Source of the DNA: an uncultured Luminiphilus sp.
GTDB lineage: Bacteria; Pseudomonadota; Gammaproteobacteria; Pseudomonadales; Halieaceae
Assembly (NCBI GenBank): GCA_938084055.1
Contig: CALKDK010000006.1
Location: forward strand, 114,454-178,453
Length of the DNA: 64,000 bases
Direction: 5' to 3'
Positions 17,095 to 26,881 of the stretch are shown piece after piece (the stretch's first letter is position 1; each line of letters opens with the position of its first letter). The translations under genes were made by a program, and so were the position numbers. The notes below the pieces were generated by a model that was not told the DNA's origin, made no database searches, and saw nothing but the letters and a program-made list of their open reading frames with translations.

Positions 17095-18928
17095 GTCCCC
17101 ACTCCACATTCTGCACCCACAGGCTCTGTGGCTCCTGCTGGCATTACCACCCCTCCTGCTGGTGATCTGGCGTGCCGTGCGCTCCTCGGCAAGCTGGTCA
17201 AAAGTAATCGATGCGCACCTGCTACCCCACCTGATCAGCGAAGCAGGAAAAAATGCCGCTTCAAAGAATCACTGGTGGATCATCCTTTGGTTTGCGCTCG
17301 TTGTATTCGCCATGGCGGGACCCAGCTTCCAGAAAATTGAGGTTCCTGTATTCCAGCGCGCAGATGCCCTGGTCATCGTTCTTGACTTGAGCGCCTCGAT
17401 GGCCGCGGCCGATATCCAACCGAGTCGGGTCCAGCGCGCCAAGCAAAAGATTATGGATTTACTGGCTGACCGGGACGAGGGTGTAACCGGACTCGTGGTG
17501 TATGCCGGTGACGCTCATGTCGTAGCCCCGCTAACTGATGACCGACGTACCATTGAAAACCTGCTGACCGCGCTCTCCCCCACCATCATGCCGTTACCGG
17601 GTTCCAACGCAACCGAGGCTCTGGAACGATCACTCGCGCTTTTGGAAACAGCGGGCGCTGCCAGCGGGCAGATTCTGCTCATGACAGATGGTATGCCCAA
17701 ATTTGAAGCATCCGTCATTGCCGACCAGTTGGACAACCGGGTGGAGATAGCCATTCTGGGCATTGGGACGCAGGTAGGTGCACCCATTCCTCGCAGTGAT
17801 GGCGGCTTCCTCAGGGACGATGATGGCAACATTGTCATTCCCGGCCTCGATCCCAACACCCTGCGCGGGCATGCCGCCGCACTGGGAGGCCGTTTTGCAG
17901 AGATTAGCCTTGATGACAGCGATCTAGATACGCTGCTCACCCCCTCCAGCACCATTGATCCCGGAGAAATCGCACTGGATCGCGAGACCGATACCTGGCT
18001 GGACCAGGGCAACTGGCTCGCCCTGCTACTGGCACTCACCCTGCTTCCTCTCTTCAGGCGCGGCGCACTGGCCGTCCTCATTATGCTGCCACTGCTGTCA
18101 CCCAACACAAGCCAGGCCCAGAGCCTGAGCGATCTCTGGCAGACCCGGGATCAGCAGGGGGCCGCAGCACTGGAGCGGGGAGACCCAGAGGCCGCGGCAA
18201 AGCTGTTCGAAAATCCAGCGTGGCGGGGTACCGCAAGCTACGCTGCCGAGAACTGGATGGAAGCTGCCAAGGCCTTTGACAGCGAGAACTCTGCCGACAA
18301 CTGGTATAACCAGGGGAATGCACTGGCCAAGGCCGGAGATCTTCCCGGGGCTCTGGAAGCCTACGATCAATCCCTGTCCCTCAAACCTGAGTCGGAGGAC
18401 GCTCTGCGCAACCGGGCGATCGTAGAGCAGCTATTGCAGCAGCAGGAACAAGAGGCCCAGAACGGAGAGGACGGGGAGCAGGGAAATCCGGAGGATGATT
18501 CCTCCAGCGGGTCCCAAGAATCAAGCGGAGACTCGGGAGACGACAGCTCCCAGGACCAACAAGATAGCGACGCCCAGTCCAACGCCTCACAGCAGGGCAA
18601 GAGCACTCCAGGAAACGATGGTGGAGAAGACACCGGCCAGAACAACCCTCAGGAGCCCGGGGACCAGCAGCCGGGAGATGCGCAGCAGGCTGACGCCCCC
18701 GATGAAAACATGGGCGAGTTATCCCAGGAGATGCAAGCGCGCCTCGATGAGCAGACACAGGAGCAGATGGGTAAATTTGATGCTGGTCTGGAAAAACAGC
18801 AAGCTCTGGAGCAGTGGCTTCGGCGTGTACCCGACGACCCTGGTGGCTTGTTGCAGCGCAAGTTCAGGTACGAAACCATACAACGCCTGCGACAAGGCGA
18901 GGAGCCGGATGAAGATGTTCGCTGGTAG
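17087..18928 (+). CDS. VWA + TPR protein, fused BatB/BatC-like
   Basis: A 613-residue protein combining two Bat components. The N-terminal half resembles BatB, with two membrane helices, a VWA domain with the metal site DLSAS (100-104) and LLMTDGMP, and a closing membrane helix near residue 310. The C-terminal half resembles BatC: TPR-like repeats around residues 375-455 (DNWYNQGNALAKAGDLPGAL) followed by a very acidic, Gln/Ser/Gly-rich linker to about residue 560 and a short conserved end with DDPGGLLQRKF. In many genomes these are separate genes. It overlaps the genes on both sides, so tight co-translation is likely. Confidence 0.9.
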   Translation: MPESPLHILHPQALWLLLALPPLLLVIWRAVRSSASWSKVIDAHLLPHLISEAGKNAASKNHWWIILWFALVVFAMAGPSFQKIEVPVFQRADALVIVLDLSASMAAADIQPSRVQRAKQKIMDLLADRDEGVTGLVVYAGDAHVVAPLTDDRRTIENLLTALSPTIMPLPGSNATEALERSLALLETAGAASGQILLMTDGMPKFEASVIADQLDNRVEIAILGIGTQVGAPIPRSDGGFLRDDDGNIVIPGLDPNTLRGHAAALGGRFAEISLDDSDLDTLLTPSSTIDPGEIALDRETDTWLDQGNWLALLLALTLLPLFRRGALAVLIMLPLLSPNTSQAQSLSDLWQTRDQQGAAALERGDPEAAAKLFENPAWRGTASYAAENWMEAAKAFDSENSADNWYNQGNALAKAGDLPGALEAYDQSLSLKPESEDALRNRAIVEQLLQQQEQEAQNGEDGEQGNPEDDSSSGSQESSGDSGDDSSQDQQDSDAQSNASQQGKSTPGNDGGEDTGQNNPQEPGDQQPGDAQQADAPDENMGELSQEMQARLDEQTQEQMGKFDAGLEKQQALEQWLRRVPDDPGGLLQRKFRYETIQRLRQGEEPDEDVRW

Positions 18929-20573
18929 GTTAATCATAGCCTCGATGTGCGGTTTGCTGTTGATGATCCAGGCCAATATGGCCTTCGCCCGGGTCACAGC
19001 CGAGGTCGATCGCAGCGAAATCGCCATGGGCGAAACCCTGCGACTCACCCTGAAAGCAGACGGTGGCGAACGGCCGGATACCATAGATACCAGTGGGCTG
19101 ACCCGGGATTTCGAGATTCTCCAGCGCTCGAGCTCAACAAGTGCCAGGGTGATCGGCGGTGAACAAAACGTTACCCGCACCCTGGAGATAGAGCTTTTGC
19201 CGCTGCGGGAGGGCATCGCCACGATTCCAGCTTTTTCAGCGGGTGGCCGGCGCACCACACCTATTGCCATCAAGGTAAACAGCGAACCCGACCCAGGTCT
19301 TGAGGGTGAACTGGTGTATTTCGACGCCAGTGTGGACAAAACGGAAGTCTATGTTCAGGCCCAGGTGATTCTTACCATTACCTTGCAGCAAGCGATTAAC
19401 CTGGACAACCGGGCGATCTCCGAGCTGGATATTCCGGACGCCTACCAGGAAGCCCTGGAGCAGAGAAATTTTCAGCGACGCTCTGCGGGAAGACTGTGGC
19501 AGGTCACTGAATTGCGCTACGCCCTATTCCCCCAGAAATCGGGCACGTTGGCGATACCCGCCATCGCTTTCTCTGGACGGGAGTTGCTTCCCGGCCGCTC
19601 GCTCCTGGGCGCACGCCTGGGCCGGCGGATTTCCATCAAATCCGATCCCATCAGCATTCAGGTTAGGCCCGCGCCCGCTGACTTTCCCGGAGATACCTGG
19701 TTGCCCGCCCAGTCGCTGGAGTTTACGGGCGCCTGGAGCGCCGCACCGGACGCACTCACGGTAGGCGACTCAACAACCCGAACGTTGAAAATTTCTGCCA
19801 CGGGTTTGCAGGGAAGCCAACTTCCCCCCATCACCAGCCTTGGCGGCACTACCGGCCCCAATGGACTGCGCTTTTATCCCGACCAGGAAACCATCGACCA
19901 GCGGGAGGTTGCTGTCGGATTGGAAGGTTTCCGGACGCAGAGTGAAGCGCTGGTTAGCAGCACCGCTGGTTCGTGGCTTTTGCCAGAACTGGTTATCCCC
20001 TGGTGGAATACTGAAACAGATACCCTGGAATACGCCAGACTCCCGGCGGAGACGATTACCGTCAGCAATCCGGCCACTGTGCTTGATCTTGCCGATACCC
20101 CAAGCCCTGCAGCGACCGGAACCCTGGATGGCATGGGCGGAAACCTTTACCTCTGGCAGTGGCTGGCAGGGGCAGGTTGGGTGCTTGCACTGGCCATGGG
20201 TTGGCGGCTCTGGTCCCGCGGGCGGGGCCCGACAACAGACCACTCCAATACCACGCAGAAGCGGCGGAGCAGCAGCGACCTGGTGGCTTTAAAGAGGGCC
20301 TGTACCAGTAATGACCCACAGGCCGCCCGGGAAGCCGTGCTGGGGTGGGCGAATAACCGGATCAACACACAGCACGCCAGCAGTCTTGATGGCATCGCGT
20401 CACATGTGGGGGGGCTCCTCGCGGGGGAACTGCGAGCACTCGACCAGACTCTTTTTGCACAGCAAAACAGCGGTCCCTGGCAGGGGGCCCAACTTTTTAG
20501 GCTGATACGTGACTTCGAGGACCGGTCCCCTGTGGGGAACGGCACCCCCCTGGATCTATACCCCAGTTCCTAA
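18909..20573 (+). CDS. batD: BatD-family protein
   Basis: A 554-residue exported membrane protein. It begins MKMFAGRLIIASMCGLLLMIQ (signal sequence, 18909 ATG chosen because it gives this peptide and overlaps the previous gene by 20 bases). Immunoglobulin-like beta domains follow (VDRSEIAMGETLRLTL; VDKTEVYVQAQVILTITL), then a membrane helix near residues 410-430 (LWQWLAGAGWVLALAM) and a cytoplasmic helical tail. This is the BatD layout. It closes the operon. The Bat system is linked to stress tolerance and envelope maturation in other bacteria; the client here is unknown. Confidence 0.87.
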   Translation: MKMFAGRLIIASMCGLLLMIQANMAFARVTAEVDRSEIAMGETLRLTLKADGGERPDTIDTSGLTRDFEILQRSSSTSARVIGGEQNVTRTLEIELLPLREGIATIPAFSAGGRRTTPIAIKVNSEPDPGLEGELVYFDASVDKTEVYVQAQVILTITLQQAINLDNRAISELDIPDAYQEALEQRNFQRRSAGRLWQVTELRYALFPQKSGTLAIPAIAFSGRELLPGRSLLGARLGRRISIKSDPISIQVRPAPADFPGDTWLPAQSLEFTGAWSAAPDALTVGDSTTRTLKISATGLQGSQLPPITSLGGTTGPNGLRFYPDQETIDQREVAVGLEGFRTQSEALVSSTAGSWLLPELVIPWWNTETDTLEYARLPAETITVSNPATVLDLADTPSPAATGTLDGMGGNLYLWQWLAGAGWVLALAMGWRLWSRGRGPTTDHSNTTQKRRSSSDLVALKRACTSNDPQAAREAVLGWANNRINTQHASSLDGIASHVGGLLAGELRALDQTLFAQQNSGPWQGAQLFRLIRDFEDRSPVGNGTPLDLYPSS

Positions 20574-20575
20574 AG

Positions 20576-21295
20576 TCACACTGGCTGGGCGTCGATAGCA
20601 AACATGTAACCCGCACCCCGCACAGTACGAACGATAGGTCGCCCATCTTGCCCCGTGATTTTCTTGCGGATTCTGCTGACCAGATTGTCGATGTTGCGGT
20701 CGGACCCGACCCAGTCCGAGGAATGCACCGATTCGAGGAGAAATTCCCGGGACAGTACCTGCCGGGTGTGACTGACCAGGGTTTTGAGGACCGCAAACTC
20801 CAGAGTGGTCAGGGGCACCTCTTCTCCACTTGGATCGATCAAGGACATCGACTGGGCATCAAAGATATAACCATCAAAACCAAGCTTGTCAGCAGTTAGC
20901 GCCCTGTCCCTATTGCCTTCTCCATAGCGAATGCCTCCGGTTCGGTACATCAACTGGCGGATGCGCGCCACCATTTCACGACTGCTGAAGGGCTTGACGA
21001 GATAGTCATCTGCGCCCATTTCAATACAGGCAACGCGCTCGATTTCATCACTTCGGCCAGAGATGACAATAATACCGATATCACTTTTGGCGCGAATATC
21101 ACGAATGATATCGGCACCGGAACCATCAGGGAGTGTCAGGTCAACAACAATAATCTGCGGCTGAAAATCCTCAATCGCCGCCCAGAAGGATTCTACAGTG
21201 AGTACGGCAGTAGCCTCGAAACCCCACTGTACAAAAACCTCGGTAAGCTCTTCACCGATGAAGACATCATCCTCGACAATTAATACCTTGATCAT
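20576..21295 (-). CDS. OmpR/PhoB-type response regulator
   Basis: A 239-residue two-domain regulator. The receiver has acidic EDD at 8-10, phospho-acceptor Asp52 (VDLTLPDG), a conserved serine in VISGR and Lys in LVKPF. The winged-helix domain ends VRTVRGAGYMF. It carries a 20-residue insertion between the two domains (YGEGNRDRALTADKLGFDGY) compared with the shortest family members. No histidine kinase is adjacent. It is divergent from the REC-HD-GYP gene and convergent with batD, whose stop is only two bases away. Confidence 0.93.
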   Translation of the reverse strand: MIKVLIVEDDVFIGEELTEVFVQWGFEATAVLTVESFWAAIEDFQPQIIVVDLTLPDGSGADIIRDIRAKSDIGIIVISGRSDEIERVACIEMGADDYLVKPFSSREMVARIRQLMYRTGGIRYGEGNRDRALTADKLGFDGYIFDAQSMSLIDPSGEEVPLTTLEFAVLKTLVSHTRQVLSREFLLESVHSSDWVGSDRNIDNLVSRIRKKITGQDGRPIVRTVRGAGYMFAIDAQPV

Positions 21296-21438
21296 TTGGC
21301 TTACTTCCTCTTACATACCGGGCTCAAAGTCCGGTGGCCATCACGCGGCAAACGCCCACATCACGATGACGTTTTACGCTATCCTTTGGCAGTTTACACC
21401 GCCTATTTGATTTGTATCAGTATTGGATTACCGATTTC

Positions 21439-22518
21439 ATGAAAATTCTTCTTGCTGAAGATGATACGCAGGTTCGCACAGAGCTCCGGGAACTGCTGGT
21501 TGCGGAGGGCTACGACGTGACGACGGCGGTTGACGGGATTGACGCGTTCGAGAAATTTCGCGCCGATGAATTGATCGAGATCCTGCTGCTTGATATCCGT
21601 ATGCCACGTTGCACTGGCCTTCAGACACTCGATGCCATCCGAAAAATCGAGTCCGGGAGCGACCGCATTTTCGAAGCTATTTTTATTACGGGGAATGGCG
21701 ATAACGACGCTGTTATCGCCGCCCTCAAGCTCGGAGCGTTTGCCTTTTTGTTCAAGCCGCTTGTTGTTGAACAACTCCTTACTGAGCTGGGCGATGCCAG
21801 CGACACCATCAACCAGCGACGCTATCGAGCCTTCCAGAGTGCCTTGCTAACCAACCAGGGTGAGAGCGTCCAACTGACAAAAATCACCACCGCGATCAAA
21901 GGCGGCATGGGTGCGACCTCGGAGATTGCCGCAATAGGCGCCGAACACTACACGCCCGGCATTGAACTCCATGTTCACCGGATATCTGAAATGGCCCTTT
22001 GTATCGCGGCGCGCATGGAGCTGGAGCAGGAACACTGTCAGCAGATACGGCTGGCCAGCCTGCTCCACGATATCGGCAAACTGGGTGGGCCGGCCGACCT
22101 GTATACGGCTGAGCGAAAGCTGACAGAGGAGGAGTTCGAAAAAACCAAGGAACACACCAACCTGGGAGCTGCTCTGCTTCAACACTACGACGACCCGATC
22201 ATAAAAATTGCTCAAAACATCGCTCTGCAACATCACGAAAACTGGGATGGCAGCGGCTATCCTGCTGGCTTGAAAGGCGATGAGATCAGCATAGAAGCGG
22301 CGATCGTGCACGCAGTCGATATCTATGACAACCTGCGCTCAACGCGACCCTACCGGACCGCCCTACCCCACCACGAAGCCATGGATGTCCTGGTTAATGG
22401 CGATGAAAAATCCAACCCAGACCATTTCCATCCAGGGGTACTGCAGGCGCTTCTGAGCCAACACCGCCAAATCGAAGCCATCTACGAGCGCTACAAGCCC
22501 ATGGAGGGACAGGTCTGA
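21439..22518 (+). CDS. Response regulator with HD-GYP domain (probable c-di-GMP phosphodiesterase)
   Basis: A 359-residue REC-HD-GYP protein starting MKILLAEDDTQ. The receiver has Asp52 (LLDIRMP), ITGNG and FLFKP. The HD-GYP domain has HD at 210-211 (LLHDIGKLGG), the second metal histidines in LQHHENWDGSGYP (265-275) and VDIYDNLRSTRPYR. The metal-binding and GYP motifs are intact, so cyclic-di-GMP hydrolysis is expected. The weak upstream ribosome-binding site suggests low expression. Neighbouring gene 20576-21295 encodes another orphan regulator, divergently transcribed from a shared 143-base gap. Confidence 0.92.
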   Translation: MKILLAEDDTQVRTELRELLVAEGYDVTTAVDGIDAFEKFRADELIEILLLDIRMPRCTGLQTLDAIRKIESGSDRIFEAIFITGNGDNDAVIAALKLGAFAFLFKPLVVEQLLTELGDASDTINQRRYRAFQSALLTNQGESVQLTKITTAIKGGMGATSEIAAIGAEHYTPGIELHVHRISEMALCIAARMELEQEHCQQIRLASLLHDIGKLGGPADLYTAERKLTEEEFEKTKEHTNLGAALLQHYDDPIIKIAQNIALQHHENWDGSGYPAGLKGDEISIEAAIVHAVDIYDNLRSTRPYRTALPHHEAMDVLVNGDEKSNPDHFHPGVLQALLSQHRQIEAIYERYKPMEGQV

Positions 22519-22541
22519 CACCACGCAACTGACTATGGCCT

Positions 22542-25145
22542 TCAGGGCTGATCCAGCGATCGGCTCACCACTTCATAAACATCCTTGGACAACCCATCAA
22601 GGCCGGCAATACGCTCCAGTTGACTGCGCATGGCCACTGAACCCTCGGCATAACGGCCGTAACGGGTCAGCGGTGTGCACAAGCGAGCGGCCACCTGCGG
22701 ATTAGCCGACTGGACCCTGGCAATAGCGTCACCTAGAACCGCATAACCGGCCCCATCCGATCGATGAAAGGCTACGGGGTTGGCACTCGCAAAGGCACCT
22801 ATCAATGCACGCAGTTTGTTGGGATTGCGCCAGTCAAAGGCCGGGTGCCCCTGCAGCGCTATTACCGCATCAACAGCATCTGCATGGGGCCGTGTCGCCT
22901 GCAGGGTAAACCATTGGTTGACCACCAACGCCTCTCCCTGCCACCGCTCATAAAATTCAGCCATTACAGCATTGCTGTGCTGTGGGTCACCAAAATGAAG
23001 GATTGCGCGCAGGGCCGCCAAACGATCGCTGAGATTGTCGGACTCCTCCAAAAGCACCTGCGCCCAATCCATTGCCTCAGCCCGCTGGTAGCACAGATGC
23101 GCGAGGGCCAGATGCCGCAGTGCACGTTTTCCTATCTGCACCCCATTGGCTCGGTAAGGGCCTGTTTCATTATTGTCGAAAACAGCCTGCCATTCCCTTT
23201 CATAACTAGCCGCCAGGGCCGCCTTGACCTGCTCTCTCGCGTGGCGAATACCATGGACGTCAACTTTTCCGGTTTGTGCCTGGCGATCTGCCAGTGATTC
23301 CTCGGAGGGCAGCGTCAGTAACAGGGCCTTCATCGCATTGTCAATGGGACTCCCCAGTGCGCGCCCAAATGCCGCTATGAAGGATTCTGACATCGACTCC
23401 CCCCGCGTCTGTGCCTCGATCACTCGCGAGGCATAACGCTGCATGGCATCCCACCGGACGAAGTCGTCCTGATCCACACTGATCAACGCCTGCAGGGTTG
23501 CATCATCATCGCGGCTTTTAAGGCGTACGGGCGCAGAGAAACCCCGCAGCAGGGACAAGGTGGGTGCACCTTTCACCCCACAAATTTCAAAGACCTGCTC
23601 GGTCTCGGTAACCTCGAGCGTGCGCGTCAGGCCTCCGTCATCAAACGCTGTGGGCTCGCCATCGATAATCATGCCAATACTAAGGGGTAAGTGCAGCGGA
23701 GGCTTATTAGCCTGCCCCAGCGTGTCGGGGTTGTTCTGGGTGACCTTCAGCGTCAACTTACACCCATCGGTGTCGTAGTGCTCTTCCACCACGACCTCCG
23801 GGGTACCCGCTTGTTCGTACCAGCGCCGGAACTGACTCAAATCCCTGCCCGACGCCTTTTCCATGGAGGTTACAAAGTCATCGCAGGTTACTGCCTGGCC
23901 ATCAAAAGTCGCGAAGTAGTAGCTGGCGCCACGAATAAAGGTCTCATGACCCAATAACGTGTGTAACATCCTGACGACTTCAGAACCCTTTTCGTAAACG
24001 GTCAGCGTGTAGAAATTAGAAATCTCAATAAAGCTATCGGGTCTGACTGGATGCGCCATGGGCCCCGCATCCTCCGCAAACTGGTGCGTCCTGAGGAAAC
24101 TGACATCTTCAACGCGCTTCACCCCCGCTGAATTCATATCAGCGGAGAATTGGGCGTCCCTAAAAACCGTAAAACCCTCCTTCAGACTGAGCTGGAACCA
24201 GTCACGGCAGGTGACCCGGTTACCTGAATAATTGTGGAAGTACTCATGGGCAACGATCGACTCAATCCGCAGGTAGCCCGCATCTGTGGTGATATCTGGG
24301 GACGCCAAAACGCAGGAGGTATTGAAAATATTGAGGCTTTTATTCTCCATCGCACCCATATTGAAGTCATCAACAGCAACGATATTGAAAAGATCGAGGT
24401 CATATTCCAGACCATAGACTTCCTCATCCCAGCGCATGGACCGCTTGAGAGAGTCCATAGCATGTTCACAATAATGTATGTCCTTGGACTCGACGTAGAT
24501 ATGCAACCCGACTGCCCTGCCTGATGCCGTAACGAAACGATCGGTAACCCGTTCGAGGTCGCCCGCCACCAGGGCAAACAAATAGCAGGGTTTTGGCCAG
24601 GGATCATGCCAGACTGCCCTGTGCCTTCCCGACGCAAGACTCTCAGACGAAAGTAAATTTCCGTTACTCAAAAGTATTGGGCAGGCGGTCCTGTCGGCTT
24701 CCACCGTCACCCGAAACTCTGCCAGCACATCGGGTCGATCCAGGAAGAAGGTGATCTTCCGAAAACCCTCTGCCTCGCACTGGGTGCAATAAATGGTTCT
24801 TGATCGATACAGTCCCTCGAGCGAACTGTTGTCCTCGGGGTAGATTCTGACGGTCGTAAACAACACGCAGTCATCCGGCGCATCAACAATCGTCAGGCGA
24901 CTACCATCGTAGTCGTAGCGGTCCAGAGCCAAAACATGGCCATTGATTTCAATATGCTCGAGTTCAAGGCCCTCACCATCTAATACCAGTGGCGCCCCAC
25001 TCTGACCCTGTCTCTGCAGCTGCAGTGTGCTGCCGACCAGGGTGTAACCCTCAAATATCGAGACCTCGAGTTCAACCTGAGAAATCCTGAATGTTGGTGC
25101 AGAATACTCCTTGCGATAAATTGTCTGGGGTGTGCCTTCACGCAT
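22542..25145 (-). CDS. pepN: Aminopeptidase N (M1 family)
   Basis: An 867-residue zinc aminopeptidase. The substrate-binding GAMENKS lies at 264-270 and the HExxH zinc motif is H300-E301-x-x-H304, with the third ligand Glu323 in LKEGFTVFRD. Length and C-terminal helical domain match the proteobacterial PepN subgroup (about 870 residues). It releases N-terminal residues from peptides in the cytoplasm. It is the last gene of the seven-gene operon from lipA and overlaps DUF2797 by 8 bases. Confidence 0.96.
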   Translation of the reverse strand: MREGTPQTIYRKEYSAPTFRISQVELEVSIFEGYTLVGSTLQLQRQGQSGAPLVLDGEGLELEHIEINGHVLALDRYDYDGSRLTIVDAPDDCVLFTTVRIYPEDNSSLEGLYRSRTIYCTQCEAEGFRKITFFLDRPDVLAEFRVTVEADRTACPILLSNGNLLSSESLASGRHRAVWHDPWPKPCYLFALVAGDLERVTDRFVTASGRAVGLHIYVESKDIHYCEHAMDSLKRSMRWDEEVYGLEYDLDLFNIVAVDDFNMGAMENKSLNIFNTSCVLASPDITTDAGYLRIESIVAHEYFHNYSGNRVTCRDWFQLSLKEGFTVFRDAQFSADMNSAGVKRVEDVSFLRTHQFAEDAGPMAHPVRPDSFIEISNFYTLTVYEKGSEVVRMLHTLLGHETFIRGASYYFATFDGQAVTCDDFVTSMEKASGRDLSQFRRWYEQAGTPEVVVEEHYDTDGCKLTLKVTQNNPDTLGQANKPPLHLPLSIGMIIDGEPTAFDDGGLTRTLEVTETEQVFEICGVKGAPTLSLLRGFSAPVRLKSRDDDATLQALISVDQDDFVRWDAMQRYASRVIEAQTRGESMSESFIAAFGRALGSPIDNAMKALLLTLPSEESLADRQAQTGKVDVHGIRHAREQVKAALAASYEREWQAVFDNNETGPYRANGVQIGKRALRHLALAHLCYQRAEAMDWAQVLLEESDNLSDRLAALRAILHFGDPQHSNAVMAEFYERWQGEALVVNQWFTLQATRPHADAVDAVIALQGHPAFDWRNPNKLRALIGAFASANPVAFHRSDGAGYAVLGDAIARVQSANPQVAARLCTPLTRYGRYAEGSVAMRSQLERIAGLDGLSKDVYEVVSRSLDQP

Positions 25146-25974
25146 CGTCGTACACCTTTACCTCTAAGTTATAACCACCGTATTTTCGAATATTGATAAC
25201 ACCCGAATCAAACATCATGTATTGCCCCTTGATACCCATCAGGGTGCCTTCGATACGGGGCGTTTTGTCGAGATTCAAGGAGCTGACCTTCACCGGCCAC
25301 TCAAGCACCGGGTAGTCGATGGCAACCGTACTGGTCGATTCAAGCCACTGAATCGCCTGCAGGCCATGGGCTTCCTGCAACCCAGCGATGCCCTCAGCAC
25401 AGCGTTGTGCCAGCTCTTCCTGATAAACCCCAAGGTCTACTGGGGCGCCATTGCCCTTCAGCATGGTCTGCCAGGCGGTTTTATCGGCAACGTGCTGCGC
25501 CAACAATATCTCGAGCAATCCCGATTGGTGCCGGGTGGAGACCCGTGCAATTGGACGGGCCTGGGTAGCGCCCTGGTCGATCCAGCGTGTCGGAACCTGT
25601 GTCCCCCGAGTGATCCCTACTTTCACACCTGAGGTATTTGCCAAATAAACCACATGGTCGATATTGCAGTGGGTATCACCCCACTCCGGCTCTCGACAGG
25701 TTCCGGCGGAAAAGTGACATTTCTCAGGCTTGATAATGCAGGTGTCGCACTGCGCCAGCCGTTGAAAACAGGGATAACAGTACCCCTGGCTAAAACTTTT
25801 TTTTGTTACACGATCACAGTGTATGCAGTTGATGCGCCCGGTAAATTCCATACTAAGACGCTTGCCCAACCAGTCATTCACCGACAGCTCATCCCCGCCT
25901 GATTGCCACGCATAGCCCACAGGCTGTTTGAGTTCGACCCGCATTTTACGAACAGACCCCGACACGGTCTCCAT
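25138..25974 (-). CDS. DUF2797 protein with zinc-ribbon-like cysteines
   Basis: A 278-residue protein. The first half has a cysteine-rich region, C-x2-C around NCIHCDR, then YCYPCFQRLAQCDTC, then C-x5-C pairs up to THC. The second half has a URI/GIY-YIG-like core: VVYLANTSGVKVGITRG and PTRWIDQGATQA, as in DUF2797. No activity is proven for the family. In Pseudomonas the same neighbour set (nadK, rhomboid, DUF1315, DUF2797, pepN) is, as I recall, conserved. The first codon overlaps the DUF1315 stop; a second ATG 10 codons in (MRVELKQPVGY) is equally usable. Confidence 0.85.
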   Translation of the reverse strand: METVSGSVRKMRVELKQPVGYAWQSGGDELSVNDWLGKRLSMEFTGRINCIHCDRVTKKSFSQGYCYPCFQRLAQCDTCIIKPEKCHFSAGTCREPEWGDTHCNIDHVVYLANTSGVKVGITRGTQVPTRWIDQGATQARPIARVSTRHQSGLLEILLAQHVADKTAWQTMLKGNGAPVDLGVYQEELAQRCAEGIAGLQEAHGLQAIQWLESTSTVAIDYPVLEWPVKVSSLNLDKTPRIEGTLMGIKGQYMMFDSGVINIRKYGGYNLEVKVYDDA

Positions 25975-26240
25975 TACTTACACTCCCCATCCAGCCAGGT
26001 CATTGCCTGGGTATCGTCGCTGCTGTCACTGGCCTTGTGGCCCTTATCGATGTATCCCACCCGCTGCTCGGGCGGCAGATGCAGGTCGCCCCAGGCGATG
26101 ACAGCCCGCATCGTATGCTCGCGTTGCTCGTCACTCAGCACACGGCCGTCCGGCCACTGGCCGGTTGCCAAGGCCTGCAACATGCGCTCGTAGACGTCGG
26201 GCCCCATAGCACGGACGGTATCCAGATAGGGATCAGCCAA
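25974..26240 (-). CDS. DUF1315 (YeaC-like) family protein
   Basis: An 88-residue cytoplasmic protein with the features of the YeaC/DUF1315 family: an N-terminal VRAMGPDVYERMLQALATG, WPDGRVLSDEQREHTMRA and an acidic C-terminus. The function is unknown. It sits between the rhomboid (11 bases upstream) and DUF2797 (one-base overlap, TAATG), which makes co-transcription and coupling very likely. Confidence 0.85.
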   Translation of the reverse strand: MADPYLDTVRAMGPDVYERMLQALATGQWPDGRVLSDEQREHTMRAVIAWGDLHLPPEQRVGYIDKGHKASDSSDDTQAMTWLDGECK

Positions 26241-26251
26241 CTCTCAATGCC

Positions 26252-26881
26252 TCACCGGGCGCGACTTGATCGTGACATCAGACCGAAAGCGCCGCCCAGG
26301 GAGACGCCTATGATCAGGCCACCGAGGTGCGCACCATTGGCAATCGCGCCAGCACCCAAAATTTCAAGCGCGCCAACCATGCCCACCAACAACCATACAA
26401 GCATAAAGCCAACAATGGCCGGTGGCAGGGGCTCCATCCAGCCTGGCCGAAGCGCGTTACCTGTCCATATAAATCCCATGAACGCATAGACGACGCCTGA
26501 CATTCCACCAAAGATCGACGGACCAGCGACAAAATACTGCAGGCTATTTGAGAAAACGGCCGATGTGAGATAGAGCCCAAGCAAATGAACTGACCCCAGG
26601 CCGACTTCGATACGCCGACCGAATTCCCAAATCCACAGGCAATTAAAAACGACATGCATCCAGCTGAAGTGCAAGAGCGTGGGTGTGACAAACCGCCACC
26701 AGTCGCCTCCAGGCTGTCCCAGTTGCCCGCCCCTGGAAGTCAACTCGAGCGGAACAAAATTAAAGAGCTGCAGCAGGGGGCCATACAAGCCCAGTTCCTT
26801 GAAGCCCAGGAAAACCAGGCTACTCAGTGCAACCAGCGCAAATGAGACGGGGGCCCGCTGAATACTATTGGGTAAGCGCAT
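26252..26881 (-). CDS. Rhomboid-family intramembrane serine protease
   Basis: A 209-residue protein with six predicted membrane helices. The serine/histidine dyad is Ser128 in GGMSGVVYAF and His185 in NGAHLGGL; Asn80 in HVVFNCLWIWEFG supports the oxyanion site. Rhomboids cleave transmembrane substrates within the bilayer; no substrate is suggested here. It overlaps the end of nadK by 17 bases and precedes DUF1315, an arrangement common in pseudomonads and their relatives. Confidence 0.93.
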   Translation of the reverse strand: MRLPNSIQRAPVSFALVALSSLVFLGFKELGLYGPLLQLFNFVPLELTSRGGQLGQPGGDWWRFVTPTLLHFSWMHVVFNCLWIWEFGRRIEVGLGSVHLLGLYLTSAVFSNSLQYFVAGPSIFGGMSGVVYAFMGFIWTGNALRPGWMEPLPPAIVGFMLVWLLVGMVGALEILGAGAIANGAHLGGLIIGVSLGGAFGLMSRSSRAR

